Shown here: positions 1 through 13,235 of the stretch, piece after piece
Layout: every line of letters starts with the position of its first letter
How positions within the stretch are numbered: position 1 is the first letter of the stretch
Assembly (NCBI GenBank): GCA_022414725.1
Contig: CM039464.1
Location: forward strand, 1-64,000
From: Microglena sp. YARC
Lineage: Eukaryota; Chlorophyta; Chlorophyceae; Chlamydomonadales; Chlamydomonadaceae
Length of the DNA: 64,000 nt
Reading direction: 5' to 3'
The notes under the pieces: model-generated
Database searches by the model: none
Told to the model about the DNA's origin: nothing
The model's input: only the letters and a program-made list of their open reading frames with translations
Position numbers and translations under genes: made by a program

Positions 1-1632
1 CCTCCTCCTCCTCGGCCTACTACTACCTCGATCTTCCCCCTATAATCCTCCCTCGCTCTATCCCCTCCCATTAAACTTCACAACCCCCAAGCTCCCCCTA
101 CTTCATGCCCTGACTCCTGTGCAGGACTTTTACTGAAACGTAGAGCGCAAGAACTGCAGGCTATTGCCTACTTGGCGCCTGATTGTCATGGACTCAACTT
201 TCGTTCAAGGAATGGTCAGCAAAACATTTTCTTGGAGTCTTGTTACGGCGCCATGGTAGCCTTTGATGGCGGCATTGATGGCAATACCAGGTTACCGTGC
301 GTCGCATTCTATAGAAGCCAACCCCAACAAACTCGCAAAATCCTGCGCGAACCAACTTGACCCCTGCTGCTAGTTTGGAACTTCAGTCCCCCTTTGCCTT
401 TACGAACTCCAGATCTGGTTCTATACAACTTGCGATCCGCATGTGGAACAGTTGGCAGCCCATCTGTCATTGCTAGCCCACTTGACCCCCTGCTGCTAGT
501 TGGAAATTCACAAGGTCCCCTGCCTGCCTTACGAAGCTCCAGATCTGTTCTGCAACTGGTCCATCCACATGCTTGTAACAGTGCACAGTGTCCTGCGTCT
601 GTATTGCCAGCCACGTGTTGCACCCCCTGCTGCCTAGTTGAAATTTACAGCCCTTAGAAACTCCAGGATCTGGTTCTACAAACTTTGCATCCACATGTTT
701 AACAGGGAGCACCATCTGCTTTGCATGTAGCCATTTGACCCCCTGCTGGTTGTAGATGAGGATGAGTAGTATGTATTGTGATGAGCTGACGTGAGTCTCA
801 GCAGTGAGAGTTGATGAGTCCGTTAACGCACAGCCCATCTCCGATGCGAGCGATTGGAAGACATTTGCTGGCATGCCCCCCTGATGGATAGATACAAACG
901 TAAAGTGGATCCCTTTTCCTTATTGGAAGGGTACTGTTGAATGTCTTAGCAGCTTTATTCCAAGAGTTCGCTGTCCTACGTGGAATTATTTTGTCAAATA
1001 TAAATAAACTTCTTGTTTGTGAATGCCAGTGTATCTTATTCATCTCTAAGCTTTAGGTGTTGACATGTTACACATGACCAGGTTTTTCCTCAGTCTGGTG
1101 CTTTAATGAAAGTTGGTTGTACTGCAATAACGTGGCCTGCCAGTTAAGTTAATTAAGGTGCGATGAAGTAGCTTAGCTAGCATATGAAATTGGGGCTGTT
1201 GTCAGGCACATTTTACAGTTTGGCTATAAATTCTAGGATGTATTACTCACTCTCAATTTTTTTTTTATTTCGTTTTTTTTTCCTTTCTCATTTGTAAAAA
1301 ATGCCCCCCAAAACTGTGACCTTGAAAGTGGGGAAAAACCGGAAAGGTAGAACACCGAAGTGCTGTCAAAAACCGGAGGTTTTTTGAAAAAGGAACAAAA
1401 AGTTGGTATTTAAAAGATTGGCCAAAAAAGTGGGCCGGAAGGGTAAAAAAGAAGTTCCGGTATGGTCCAAGCCAATCCCAAGGGCCATTGTTCCTACCCT
1501 GGCAGCCCTAATCCCTCAGCCCTAAAAAGCCGCCGTCGCAATCTAACTTGATACGGTCAGATCATGGTGTCAAGTACTCGCCCACTCCTTGGATCTTCCC
1601 AGTAGGTTTCCCCAGTACTCATTGGGGAAACC

Positions 1633-1726
1633 GTCTCTTAACTCAACGTTGGAAGAGCGCAGGACTGAAGTTCAGCCACTCCATTAATTCGTGAGGTCGG
1701 TTGGGTCTCGATCCCGACTGGAGACA
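1633..1726 (+). pseudogene. tRNA-Phe copy, disrupted by insertions
   Basis: This is the same tRNA locus in the first unit. It has several extra bases in the D arm, intron and T arm (about 94 nt instead of 84). Neighbouring sequence has similar single-base insertions, so sequencing error is as likely as decay. Confidence 0.6.
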
Positions 1727-4009
1727 CATTTATATCAGGGTTTGGGGTACACGGTTTTCTAGGGTTTAGGGTCTAGTTATATATAATATCTAATTCCTCA
1801 ATTCCGAAAATCTTCACCCGAGACCGGAGCAGCCCTCAGGGTAGAACAAAACCGATTTGGTATTTCCGTTATGGGTATTTGTTCTGATCGGTATAATAAT
1901 CTCACCCAAATCACTTACTACCACTGGAGGCCGCATGTGAATCCCAAAATTCCAATGTCGGTTTGCCCGGGAAACTTTCTCGGGAGTCCGTTCTTCGGTA
2001 TGCACCGACCAAATCTGAGGGCAAGTTCCGTCAGACCGACCGGATTCGGCCAGGGTTTCCGTGTATCGCGACTCAGCTGTGTAGCTGAGTAGTGTTGTGT
2101 AGCTTTCATGGTATAGTTCGTGAGCCCATCGAGTTTCTGGACAGTTGAAACTTCGTAATCTTCCTTGACCTTCCCGAACACCTGCCCTTATGGAAGAGGA
2201 AGATGAAAGCTCTTCCCTCCCTTTTTAAAAACTTTGCCCTGTTAGGCCCGCTCCTTTCACTTCGCCACGAAATTTGAACCCCGAAACCGTGAGTATTTAA
2301 TAGCCCATTCTGCACACTCCATTGCGCACCTCGAGCTTCTCTGGACCGTCATAGCGTTTGTTGAAGCTACTTCTCTTAGGTGTGTCGTTACCCCTCTGGG
2401 GCAGCCTCTTGCAGCAGCTTCTCCTTGCGGTCCTTGATCCTTGAGTCTTTGATCTGGCTCGTCGTATTTGTTTGAAGCGAGACTTCATCGGCATCAGACG
2501 TTCGGCTCCTCGGCTCCTCGGCTCCTCACCTCCTCCTCGCATCTCCTCCTCCTCCTTCTCCCCTCCTCCTCCTCCCTCGGCTCCTCGGATCTTCCCCTCC
2601 TCCTCGCTCCTACCCCTCCCTCTTCCCCCTGCTCCCCCTTCTGCTGCTGTCGCTTGCGGACTTCTGAGCGCAAGGAACTGCAGGGCGTTATTGCTCTTTG
2701 GGCGCCTGATTGTCATGACTCAATACTCGTTCCAACGGGTGGTCAGCAAACACTTCTGAGCTGTAAGTCATTGTAGCCTGGTTACCTCCGTCATATTTTT
2801 CTTTTTTGCGTGCGTGCATTCGCCAACCCCAACTGCATTGCCGGCCACTTGACCCCTTGCTGCTAGTTTGAAATTCAGTTATCCCCTGCTTGCCTTACGA
2901 ACTCTTCTAGATCTGGTTCTACAACTTTGGCATCCGCTATGTGGAAACAGTGGCAGCCCATCTGCATTGCTAGCCACTTGACCCCCTGCTGCTAGTTGAA
3001 ATTCACAGTCCCCTGCTGCCTTACGAACTCCAGATCTGGTTCTGCCAACTTTGGGCATCCACATGTGTAACAGTTGCCAGCCCATCTGCCATTGCCAGCC
3101 ACTTGACCCCCTGCTGCTAGTTTGAAATTCACAGTCCCCTTACAAACTCCAGATCTGGTTCTACACACTTTCGTCATCCACATGTGTTAACAGTGGCAGC
3201 CCATCTGCATTGCTAGCCACTTGACCCCCTGCTGGTGTAGATGAGGATGAGGATTGATGATAGAGCTGAGTGAGCTCAGCAGTGAGAGTGATGAGTCCGA
3301 TAGGGACCCCATCTCCGATGACGATGAAGACATTGCTGGCATGCCTCCCCTGATGAATGACAACGAATGGACTCCTTTCCTTGAGGGACTGTAGATGCTG
3401 GCAGCTTATTCCAAGTAGTAAGCTGTCTAGGAATTATTTTGTTCAAAATAAAATAAACTTCTTCTGTTGTGAATGCCAGATCTATTCCCAAGCTGGTGAC
3501 ATGTACATGACCAGGTTTTTCAGCTCTGCTTTAGTGAAAGTTGACTGCAATGTGTGCCTGGCCAGTTAAGTTAAATTAAGGTGATGAAGTAGCTTAGCTA
3601 CATATGAATTGGGGCTGTTGTCAGGCACATTTTTACAGTTTGGCTATAAATGGATGTATTACAACTCTCAATTCGTTTTTTTGTAAAAATGCCCCCAAAC
3701 TGTGACCTGAAAGTGGGGAAAAAAAACCGGAAGGTAAAAAACCGAAGTGCTGTCAAAACCGGAAGGTTTTTTTGAAAAAGGAACAAAAAGTGCGGTATTA
3801 AAAGATTGCCAAAAAGTGGGCCGGAAGGGTAAAAAGAGAGTTCCGGTATGGCCAGCCAATCCCAGGAAGGCCATTGTCCTACCCTGGCAGCCCTAATCCC
3901 TCAGCCCTAAAACAGCCGCCGTCGCAATCTAACTTGATACGGTCAGATCATGGTGTCAAGTACGCCCACTCCTGGATCTTCCAGTAGGCCCAGTACTCAT
4001 GGGGAAACC

Positions 4010-4093
4010 GTCTCTATAACTCAGTTGGAAGAGCGCAGGACTGAAGTTCAGTCATTAATCGTGAGGTCGTTGGTTCGATCCCGACTGGAGACA
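4010..4093 (+). tRNA. tRNA-Phe(GAA)-like copy, block 1 variant
   Basis: It has full length (84 nt) with anticodon GAA and the 11-nt intron. The D stem has G10 changed to A (AACTC) and the anticodon stem has one mismatch (CAGGA against TCGTG). The acceptor and T arms are intact and a T4 run follows. It may be weakly functional or a pseudogene. Confidence 0.55.
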
Positions 4094-4882
4094 CGTTTTA
4101 ACAGGGTTTGGGGTACACGGTCTAGGGTTTAGGGTCTAGTTATATATAATATCTAATTCCTCAACCAAAATCTTCACCCGACCAGCAGCCCTCAGGGTAG
4201 AACAAACCGATCGGTATTCCGGGATTGGGTATTTGATGGTCGGTATACTGGAGCCAAAAATTCCCAATGTCGGTTTGCACGGAACTTTCTCGGGAGTCCG
4301 TTCCTGTGCTGTGTAGCTTTCATGGTGAGTGGTGCCCATGAGTTTCTGGACAGTTGAAACTTCGTCTTCCTTGACCTTCCCAACACCTGCCCTTATGGAA
4401 GAGGAAGATGAAAGCTCTTCCCTCCCTTTTAAACTTGCCTTGTTAGGGCTTCACTCGCCACAGAAATTTGAACCGAAACCGTGAGTATTTAATAGCCTGC
4501 ACACTCCATTGCGCACTCGAGCTTCTCTGGAACCTCGCGTTTGTTGAAGCTACTTGGTGGTGTCGTTACCCCTCTGCAGCCTCTTGCAGCAGCTTCTCCT
4601 CGGCCTTGATCCTTGAGTCTTTGACTGGCTCGTCGTATTTGTTGAAGCGAGACTTCATCGCATCAGACGTTCGGCTCCTCGGCTCCTCGGCTCCTCACCT
4701 CCTCCTCGCATCTCCTCCTCCCCCTTCTCCCCCTCCTCCTCCTCCTCGGCTCCTCGGATCTTCCCCTCCTCCTCCGCTCCTACCCCTCCCTCTTCCCCCC
4801 CTCCCCCTTCTGCTGCTGTCCCTTGCGGACTTCTGAACGCAAGGAACTGCAGGGCGTTATTGCTCTTGGCGCCTGATTGTCA

Positions 4883-5521
4883 ATGGACTCAACTCGTTCC
4901 AAGGGTGGTCAGCAAACACTTCTGAGCTGTAAGTCATGTAGCCTGGTACCGTCGCGTGCATTCGCACAACCCCAACTGCATTGCCGGCCACTTGACCCCT
5001 GCTGCTAGTTGAAATTCAGTCCCCTGCTGTCCTTACGAACTCCAGATCTGGTTCTACAACTTTGCATCCGCATGTGGAACAGTGGCAGCCCATCTGCATT
5101 GCTAGCCACTTGACCCCCTGCTGCTAGTGTGAAATTCACAGTCCCTTGCTGCCTTACGAACTCCAGATCTGGTTCTGCAACTTTGCATCCACATGTGTAA
5201 CAGTGCCAGCCCATCTGCTATTGCCAGCCACTTGACCCCCCCTGCTGCTAGTTTGAAATTCACAGTCCCCTTACGAACTCCAGATCTGGTTCTACAACTT
5301 TGCATCCACATGTTGTAACAGTGGCAGCCCATCTAGCATTGCTAGCCACTTGACCCCCTGCTGGTGTAGATGAGGATGAGGATGATGATGAGCTGAGTGA
5401 GCTCAGCAGTGAGAGTGATGAGTCCGATAGGGACCCCATCTCCGATGACGATGAAGACATTGCTGGCATGCCTCCCCTGATGAATGACAACGAAGTGGAC
5501 CCTTTCCTTGAGGGACTGTAG
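4883..5521 (+). CDS. Candidate small acidic protein, copy in block 1
   Basis: This is the same model as at 48583: exon 1 4883-4928, GTAAGT donor, terminal exon 5370-5521 without a frame break. The terminal exon is preserved in this divergent block although the intron has several single-base differences. That is mildly in favour of coding constraint. Confidence 0.33.
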
Positions 5522-6127
5522 ATGCTGGCAGCTTATTCCAAGTAGTAGCTGTCTAGGAATTATTTTGTCAAAATAATAAACTTCTGTTGTGAATGCCAGA
5601 TCTATTCCCAAGCTGGTGACATGTACATGACCAGGTTTTTCAGCTCTGCTTTATGAAAAGTTGACTGCAATGTGGCCTGCCAGTTAAGTTAAATTAAGGT
5701 GATGAAAGTAGCTTAGCTACCATATGAATTGGGGGCTGTTGTCAGGCACATTTTTACAGTTTGGCTATAAATGGATGTATTAACAACTCTCAATTCGTTT
5801 TTTGTAAAAATGCCCCCAAACTGTGACCTGAAAGTGGGGAAAAAACCGGAAGGTAAAAAAACCGAAGTGCTTGTCAAAACCGGAGGTTTTTTGAAAAAGG
5901 AACAAAAAGTGCGGTATTAAAAGATTGCCAAAAAGTGGGCCGGAAGGGTAAAAAGAGAGTTCCGGTATGGCCAGCCAATCCCAGGAAGGCCATTGTCCTA
6001 CCCTGGCAGCCCTAATCCCTCAGCCCTAAAACAGCCGCCGTCGCAATCTAACTTGATACGGTCAGATCATGGTGTCAAGTACGGCCACTCCTGGATCTTC
6101 CAGTAGGCCCAGTACTCATGGGGAACC

Positions 6128-6210
6128 GTCTCTATAACTCAGTTGGGAGAGCGCGTACTGAAGTTCAGTCATTAATCGTGAGGTCGTTGGTTCGATCCCG
6201 ACTGGAGACA
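6128..6210 (+). pseudogene. tRNA-Phe-like copy with damaged anticodon stem
   Basis: The copy has 83 nt. The 5' anticodon strand reads CGTA instead of CAGGA, so the stem no longer pairs with TCGTG. The loop, intron and T arm remain and a T5 run follows. Confidence 0.55.
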
Positions 6211-7090
6211 CGTTTTTACAGGGTTTGGGGTACACGGTCTAGGGTTCAGGGTCTAGTTATATATAAGATCTAATTCCTCAACCGAAATCTTCACCCGACC
6301 AGCAGCCCTCAGGGTAGAACAAACCGATCGGTATTCCGGGATTGGGTATTTGATGGTCGGTATACTGGAGCCAAAAATTCCCAATGTCGGTTTGCACGGA
6401 ACTTTCTTGGGAGTCCGTTCCGGTATGCACCGACCAAATCTGAGGGCAAGTTCCGGTCAGACCGACCGAAATTCGGCCAGGGTTTCCGGTATCCGACTCA
6501 GCTTTGTAGCTGAGTAGCTGGGTAGCTTTCATGGTGAGTGGTGCCCATGAGTTTCTGGACAGTTGAAACTTCGTCTTCCTTGACCTTCCCAACACCTGCC
6601 CTTATGGAAGAGGAAGATGAAAGCTCTTCCCTCCCTTTTAAACTTGCCATGTTAGGGCTCCACTCGCCACAGAAATTTGAACCGAAACCGTGAGTATTTA
6701 ATAGCCTGCACACTCCATTGCGCACTCGAGCTTCTCTGGAACCTCGCGTTTGTTGAAGCTACTTGGTGGTGTCCGTTACCCTCTGCAGCCTCTTGCAGCA
6801 GCTTCTCCTCGGCCTTGATCCTTGAGTCTTTGACTGGCTCGTCGTATTTGTTGAAGCGAGACTTCATCGCATCAGACGTTCGGCTCCTCGGCTCCTCGGC
6901 CTCCTCACCTCCTCCTCGCATCTCCTCCTCCCCTTTCTCCCCTCCCCTCCTCCTCCTCGGCTCCTCGGATCTTCCCCTCCTCCTCGCTCCTACCCCTCCC
7001 TCTTCCCCCCCTCCCCCTTCTGCTGCTGTCCTTGCGGACTTCTGAGCGCAAGGAACTGCAGGGCGTTATTGCTCTTGGCGCCTGATTGTC

Positions 7091-7725
7091 ATGGACTCAA
7101 CTCGTTCCAAGGGTGGTCAGCAAACACTTCTGAGCTGTAAGTCATGTAGCCTGGTACCCGTCGCGTGCATTCGCCAAACCCCAACTGCATTGCCGGCCAC
7201 TTGACCCTGCTGCTAGTTAAAATTCACAGTCCCCTGCTGCCTTACGAACTCCAGATCTGGTTCTACAACTTTGCATCCGCATGTGGAACAGTGGCAGCCC
7301 ATCTGCATTGCTAGCCACTTGACCCCCTGCTGCTAGTTGAAATTCACAGTCCCTTGCTGCCTTACGAACTCCAGATCTGGTTCTGCAACTTTGCATCCAC
7401 ATGTGTAACAGTGCCAGCCCATCTGCATTGCCAGCCACTTGACCCCCTGCTGCTAGTTGAAATTCACAGTCCCTTACGAACTCCAGATCTGGTTCTACAA
7501 CTTTGCATCCACATGTGTAACAGTGGGCAGCCCATCTGCATTGCTAGCCACTTGACCCCCTGCTGGTGTAGATGAGGATGAGGATGATGATGAGCTGAGT
7601 GAGCTCAGCAGTGAGAGTGATGAGTCCGATAGGGACCTCCATCTCCGATGACGATGAAGACATTGCTGGCATGCCTCCCCTGATGAATGACAACGAAGTG
7701 GACCCTTTCCTTGAGGGGACTGTAG
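7091..7725 (+). pseudogene. Acidic protein candidate, frame-broken copy
   Basis: The ATG and GTAAGT donor are present, but the terminal exon (from 7572) has two single-base insertions, at GACCTCCATC and GAGGGGAC, that break the acidic frame. Confidence 0.35.
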
Positions 7726-8327
7726 ATGCTGCAGCTTATTCCAAGTAGTAGCTGTCTAGGAATTATTTTGTCAAAATAAATAAACTTCTGTTGTGAATGC
7801 CAGATCTATTCCCAAGCTGGTGACATGTACATGACCAGGTTTTTTCAGCTCTGCTTTATGAAAGTTGACTGCAATGTGGCCTGCCAGTTAAGTTAAATTA
7901 AGGTGATGAAGTAGCTTAGCTACATATGAATTGGGGCTGTTGTCAGGCACATTTTACAGTTTGGCTATAAATGGATGTATTACAACTCTCAATTCGTTTT
8001 TTTGTAAAAATGCCCCCAAACTGTGACCTGAAAGTGGGGAAAAAAACCGGAAGGTAAAAAACCGAAGTGCTGTCAAAACCGGAGGTTTTTTGAAAAAGGA
8101 ACAAAAAGTGCGGTATTAAAAGATTGCCAAAAAGTGGGCCGGAAGGGTAAAAAGAGAGTTCCGGTATGGCCAGCCAATCCCAGGAAGGCCATTGTCCTAC
8201 CCTGGCAGCCCTAATCCCTCAGCCCTAAAACAGCCGCCGTCGCAATCTAACTTGATACGGTCAGATCATGGTGTCAAGTACGCCCACTCCTGGATCTTCC
8301 AGTAGGCCCAGTACTCATGGGGAAACC

Positions 8328-8410
8328 GTCTCTATAACTCAGTTGGAAGAGCGCGTACTGAAGTTCAGTCATTAATCGTGAGGTCGTTGGTTCGATCCCG
8401 ACTGGAGACA
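8328..8410 (+). pseudogene. tRNA-Phe-like copy with damaged anticodon stem
   Basis: It carries the same anticodon-stem lesion as the copy at 6128, plus the AACTC and TTGGAA D-arm changes seen at 4010. A T5 run follows. The shared lesion shows that these two neighbouring units descend from one damaged unit. Confidence 0.55.
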
Positions 8411-9471
8411 CGTTTTTACAGGGTTTGGGGTACACGGTCTAGGGTTTAGGGTCTAGTTATATATAATATCTAATTCCTCAACCGAAATCTTAACCCGACC
8501 AGCAGCCCTCAGGGTAGAACAAACCGATCGGTATTCCGGTATTGGGTATTTGATGGTCGGTATACTGGAGCCAAAAATTCCCAATGTCGGTTTGCACGGA
8601 ACTTTCTCGGGAGTCCGTTCCTGTGCTGTGTTCGGCAGCTTTCATTGGTGAGTGGTGCCCATGAGTTTCTGGACAGTTGAAACTTCGTCTTCCTTGACCT
8701 TCCCAACACCTGCCCTTATGGAAGAGGAAGATGAAAGCTCTTCCCTCCCTTTTAAACTTGCCCTGTTAGGGCTCCACTCGCCACAGAAATTTGAACCGAA
8801 AAACCGTGAGTATTTAATAGCCTGCACACTCCATTGCGCACTCGAGCTTCTCTGGAACCTTGCGTTTGTTGAAGCTACTTGGTGGTGTCGTTACCCCTCT
8901 GCAGCCTCTTGCAGCAGCTTCTCCTCGGCCTTGATCCTTGAGTCTTTGACTGGCTCGTCGTATTTGTTGAAGCGAGACTTCATCGCATCAGACGTTCGGC
9001 TCCTCGGCTCCTCGGCTCCTCACCTCCTCCTCGCATCTCCTCCTCCCCCTTCTCCCCCTCCTCCTCCTCCTCGGCTCCTCGGATCTTCCCCTCCTCCTCG
9101 CTCCTACCCCTCCTTCTTCCCCCCCTCCCCTTCTGCTGCTGTCCTTGCGGACTTCTGAGCGCAAGGAACTGCAGGGCGTTATTGCTCTTGGCGCCTGATT
9201 GTCATGGACTCAACTCGTTCCAAGGGTGGTCAGCAAACACTTCTGAGCTGTAAGTCATGTAGCCTGGTACCGTCGCGTGCATTCGCCAACCCCAACTGCA
9301 TTGCCTGCCACTTGACCCCTGCTGCTAGTTGAAATTCAGTCCCCTGCTGCCTTACGAACTCCAGATCTGGTTCTACAACTTTGCATCCGCATGTGGAACA
9401 GTGGCAGCCCATCTGCATTGCTAGCCACTTGACCCCCTGCTGCTAGTTGAAATTCACAGTCCCCTGCTGCC

Positions 9472-9799
9472 TATCAGCTAGAAAGCACTTCGAAGAGTGG
9501 AGAGAGATGTATGCAGCGGAGACAGACGCGCCAATCTATACACGGAGACAAGAATAGCGTTACAAGCACTGGAGATCTCTCAAGAGACACCAGTGGTGAA
9601 AGGAGGCGGCAGGCCAGGAACCTAGCAGGGTACAGGCATGACCGGTGACGCAGCTGACAGGAAACTGTCTCTGTGTCACTCAAGGATGACACAGTCTACG
9701 GGAAGCTGGCACAGGACTGGGAGAGCCGATAGTTCTAAGGAAGTACATAAGTAGTCACCAAGTCATAAACGCGTGAGAGCACCGCAATTCATGCTGACA
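9472..9799 (-). repeat. 3' LTR of Copia copy A1
   Basis: About 328 bp, beginning TATCAGC and ending GCTGACA. It aligns along its length with the LTRs at 13854, 52668 and 59251. The array is broken exactly at its left edge (GCTGCC then TATCAGC). Confidence 0.8.
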
Positions 9800-11270
9800 C
9801 TCCACCTCTGACACAGGTGACATACAATACTACTTCTCCACCTATGGCACTGGGGAAATAGAACTATAAACTGGTAGCCAACAAAACAAATTAATGAACG
9901 GCGGAAAAAACAGGAAACCTGAAGAAAGCCTCGTCTAAAGATAAATGGATGAGAAAGGATGGACCAAAAACCACTGTAGTACTCCGAAAATGTAGCAGCA
10001 AAAAACTTGGGTCATACCGAGGTGAGCTGAGACCAAAATGGAAATGTAATCATCCATGGTAAGCGCAAAAATACTATTCATCCAGAATAGTAGGCACCAA
10101 ACCAGAAAATCACAGGGAGGCCAAACAGAAATCAATCCCAAATACCAAAGGAAGGGGAACAACGGTGACTGAAAGAACCGAGAACGTAAACTAAAGAGAA
10201 GACTGAAAAAACGTATATCAAAGTTGGGGAACAACGGTATAGAAAACCCGATCCGGGAATAGGAACCTAACGCCAATCAATGATAACCAAAGAGACGGAT
10301 TGAAATATTGTGTGAGAGCAGCACACGAGAGAATCAAAGCCGAAAGGACGCAGACAAGAGGACACTAAAGACTACGATGGAAAAACAAAGTCGATGGAAA
10401 AATCCACTACCTTAAAAACCATTCTTAGCATAGAATTCATGACTAGGTTGGGATGAAAAAACCATGATGAACTGGTTTCTTACTCAAAGATGGAAGTAAG
10501 AAGATGTATGAAAGTTAATTATCATAAATCCCCAGTTACGGCACTAACTAAAACATTCTAGGAGGTGGGTATCGCACCGCAAAGAACTCATACACTCAAG
10601 ACAAACCAAGCGCCTAACCACAAGTAAATCAAACCTGCAGCAACTGAAAAAATCCAAAGGATGCGAAGAGAAATTTCAAGAAACTTGTAACCAACAAAGG
10701 AAACATAGGTCAATGAACAATAGGAGTTGAGATGTACAACCATAGTACATAAAACCTATTGTCCACTTGAAAAAATTAAACGCAGAAAAAAGGACTTAAA
10801 TAATTTGCTGCAAAGGATGGACTGAAAGGCGGCTTGAAGTACATTCGGAAAACAAGAAAGAGGTGAGCGGCGGTACATCTGCAAGTACAACTGCAATATT
10901 ACCCAGCCCACCAATTCACAGTAAAATCCGAAGGGAAACAACTACTACACTCCACAAAAAATTATAATCACATGAGATGCCGGTGATTGAAAAACAGTGT
11001 GGAGTAAAAAGAAATAGCTAATTTATGATGAGCTCCACCGAATGAACCATCTGCCTATGGAACTAAGAGTCAGAAACCATCAAGACGCTATAACGGTGGT
11101 CTGAATTAAGTACCACCTTCCACCAAAAAACAAGAAAGACAGCTGAAAGGAAGCTGCCTAAAAAAAAAGCGTCATAACGCTCCACCAATCTAGACTACCC
11201 TATAAGTCAGTCTAGGCGGTGCTGAGGAATAGGCACCCACACATAGGGCCATGTTAACCTACGTATGAGA
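9800..11270. other. Copia 3' non-coding sequence plus unidentified DNA
   Basis: A polypurine-tract equivalent (CTCCACCT on plus) follows the LTR. The stretch at about 10215-10285 matches the 3' untranslated region of the other copies (AACAACGGTATAGAAAACCC and on). The remaining ~1.2 kb, especially 10290-11165, has no recognisable coding content on either strand. It occupies the place where RT-RNase H should be. Confidence 0.5.
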
Positions 11271-13235
11271 ACCATCAGCACCTAAAACAATGAATCCTGG
11301 GTTGACTGTAACACCCCAGCCATACGCAGTATCAAGCTAGTAACCGGTAGTATAGCCCCCAGTGCAGAAGTACTGTCTGGTTGAACATGGCCGGCCTTAT
11401 TTGCCTCTAATTCAACGAAGCCTGGGTCGACTGGAAACACCTCAGCCATACGCAGTATCGGAGCCTGACCAATGATCAAGATCATCACTTGCACTGTCGG
11501 CAAAAGCTACATCATCACCCGGGCTTCCGAGTAATCTATCAGGAACGGCAGGAGGCGAAGCGCTCACCAACTCCTTCGAGCTATCCAAGATGATTGAAGC
11601 AGGGCGACTAGTAGGCAATGGACCTATAAAAGGCTCCACTATGATCTGAGATTGTCGTAATCCTAGAGCTTCACCGACGGAATTTGACGCAGAGGAGGGC
11701 CTGGCGACCCCCTGAGATTCGGCTAAGATTTCGTCCGTAGGAACCGCAGATTCTCGCCCGCCCAGTGCCTTCCCACGCAATACAGCACCAGTAGCCCCTG
11801 ACCTGGAACGCAGAGTCATTCTATGGCCAGGACAGTGGTCAACAATTGGGGAAAGCAAAGGGTCTAAGGAACTTACCGCAGCCTCAGGCATGTGTCCGTT
11901 GATAGCGGCAGGGATGCTAGAAACATACGGCGACCCATCATAGGGAGAAAGCCCAGGAATGCAGTTATGGCTAAACTGTTCATAGAAGAGGACATCACGA
12001 CTCTCTACTACCTGGCGCAACTTTGGAACCCAAACAAAATAACCCTTACTCACCAGAGAATACCCAACCAGTCTACCAGATAACGCCCTTTCGTCCAGCT
12101 TGTTACGTTTCTTCCCAATTGACTAACAGATATAGCAGGGGCATCCAAACACACGTAACAACGACACATCAGGAATCACCCCATAAAACAACTCAAGGTG
12201 TCTTGCGTCCCTGATTGGGCAGTCGATCATGTACTGCCCCAATCGTTATCAGCCAATCCTCGAACCATTTAACTATAAACTCCTTAGCCCTGTCAGATCT
12301 TAGACATTGAAAGGCAAACCCCTGTAGCTGATTTGACCATCTGAGGATGATAGTTTGGACTGCTAAGGGAGCTTCATCCTTGGTCCTCAAGCACAATACT
12401 TCAGCATAGCCAGAGAATTGGTCTACAAGGCACAAGATATAAAACTCCCCACGCAGACCCTAATATGAACTGGTCCCATTATATCCAAGTGAAGTCGTTG
12501 GAGAGGTGCACGGATCTCAGTTTTGCTTTCCTTAGGAAAAGGGAGACGTTTGCCCTTAGCCTTGTGACAAGCATCACATGGGATCTTACCCAACCTTTGT
12601 ACTTGACCTAGAGTGAGGGGTAAGTTCTTAACCATACCACCCTTGACAAGTTTGTGTAAGGCATTATAGCCGGGATGACCCAGCCGCCTATGCCACAACC
12701 ATGCAGGAGTAGTAGGGATAACAACTCCACCGTCCTCATCAACATCAAGTGCAAATGCTGGATAATTGTCAGCAACTCTCAAACAACGACTGGAGGTGTG
12801 ACAAGGCCTACATGCAAACTTGTACACACCATCACTTGAGGCAGGGAAGGACCAGAGTACAGAAGAGCCCTGAGTGGCAGTGCAATTAAGACTATCAAAA
12901 GAAACCTGGCAGTGAAGAGAATGGGCTACAGCATTTATTGACAGGAGATTCACTGGACAGTGAGGGATGTAAAGAACATTTGTTAGAGTGATTGATGTTG
13001 GTAACCAATCACTACATAACACAATGGACCCTTTACCCGCTGACCGTTGAATCAACCCATCACCAAATCGAACTGTAGGCCCAACAGCAGAGGATTCAAA
13101 TACAGTGAACAATGACTTATCACCTGTGATTGACATCCCAGCTCCAGAGTCCACATGCCAGACACCCTCAGAAAGACTTGGGCTACAAACGTTAGAGAAC
13201 TTCGTAGTGCAAGAGAATAGGACAGAGCGTACCTC
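11271..13235 (-). pseudogene. Copia pol remnant (protease-integrase) of copy A1
   Basis: Reading minus-strand from 13235: a retropepsin-like DSGAG motif lies near 13140. It is followed by the GAG-pre-integrase zinc motif (WHRRLGH ... CDACHKAKGK) and the integrase core with HLDIMGP and RSDRAKEF. A deletion then joins GAVH directly to RLPNQGRKTP, removing the segment with the catalytic Glu (VERYN in the other copies). The downstream integrase C-terminal region (SKGYFVWVPKLRQVVESRDVLF) is open at 11442-12053 in another frame. A ~125-bp duplication (11289-11333 resembles 11414-11462) precedes the loss of RT. Confidence 0.8.

Larger units (their letters stand above)
1..9471 (+). repeat. Tandem array block 1 of ~2.2-kb tRNA-Phe units
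   Basis: This block holds about 4.3 head-to-tail units. Taking the tRNA 5' end as unit start, boundaries fall at 1633, 4010, 6128 and 8328, with partial units at each end. The window opens inside the polypyrimidine tract of the first unit. The first two units (to about 3700) carry many extra single bases compared with later ones, which looks like sequencing noise. Units here differ from block 3 in shared ways: TATATAA instead of TATAAAT downstream of the tRNA, a 12-bp insertion before the gcagcagc motif, and TCGTG in the tRNA 3' anticodon stem. This block is therefore a divergent subfamily. It ends abruptly at a Copia LTR. Confidence 0.92.
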
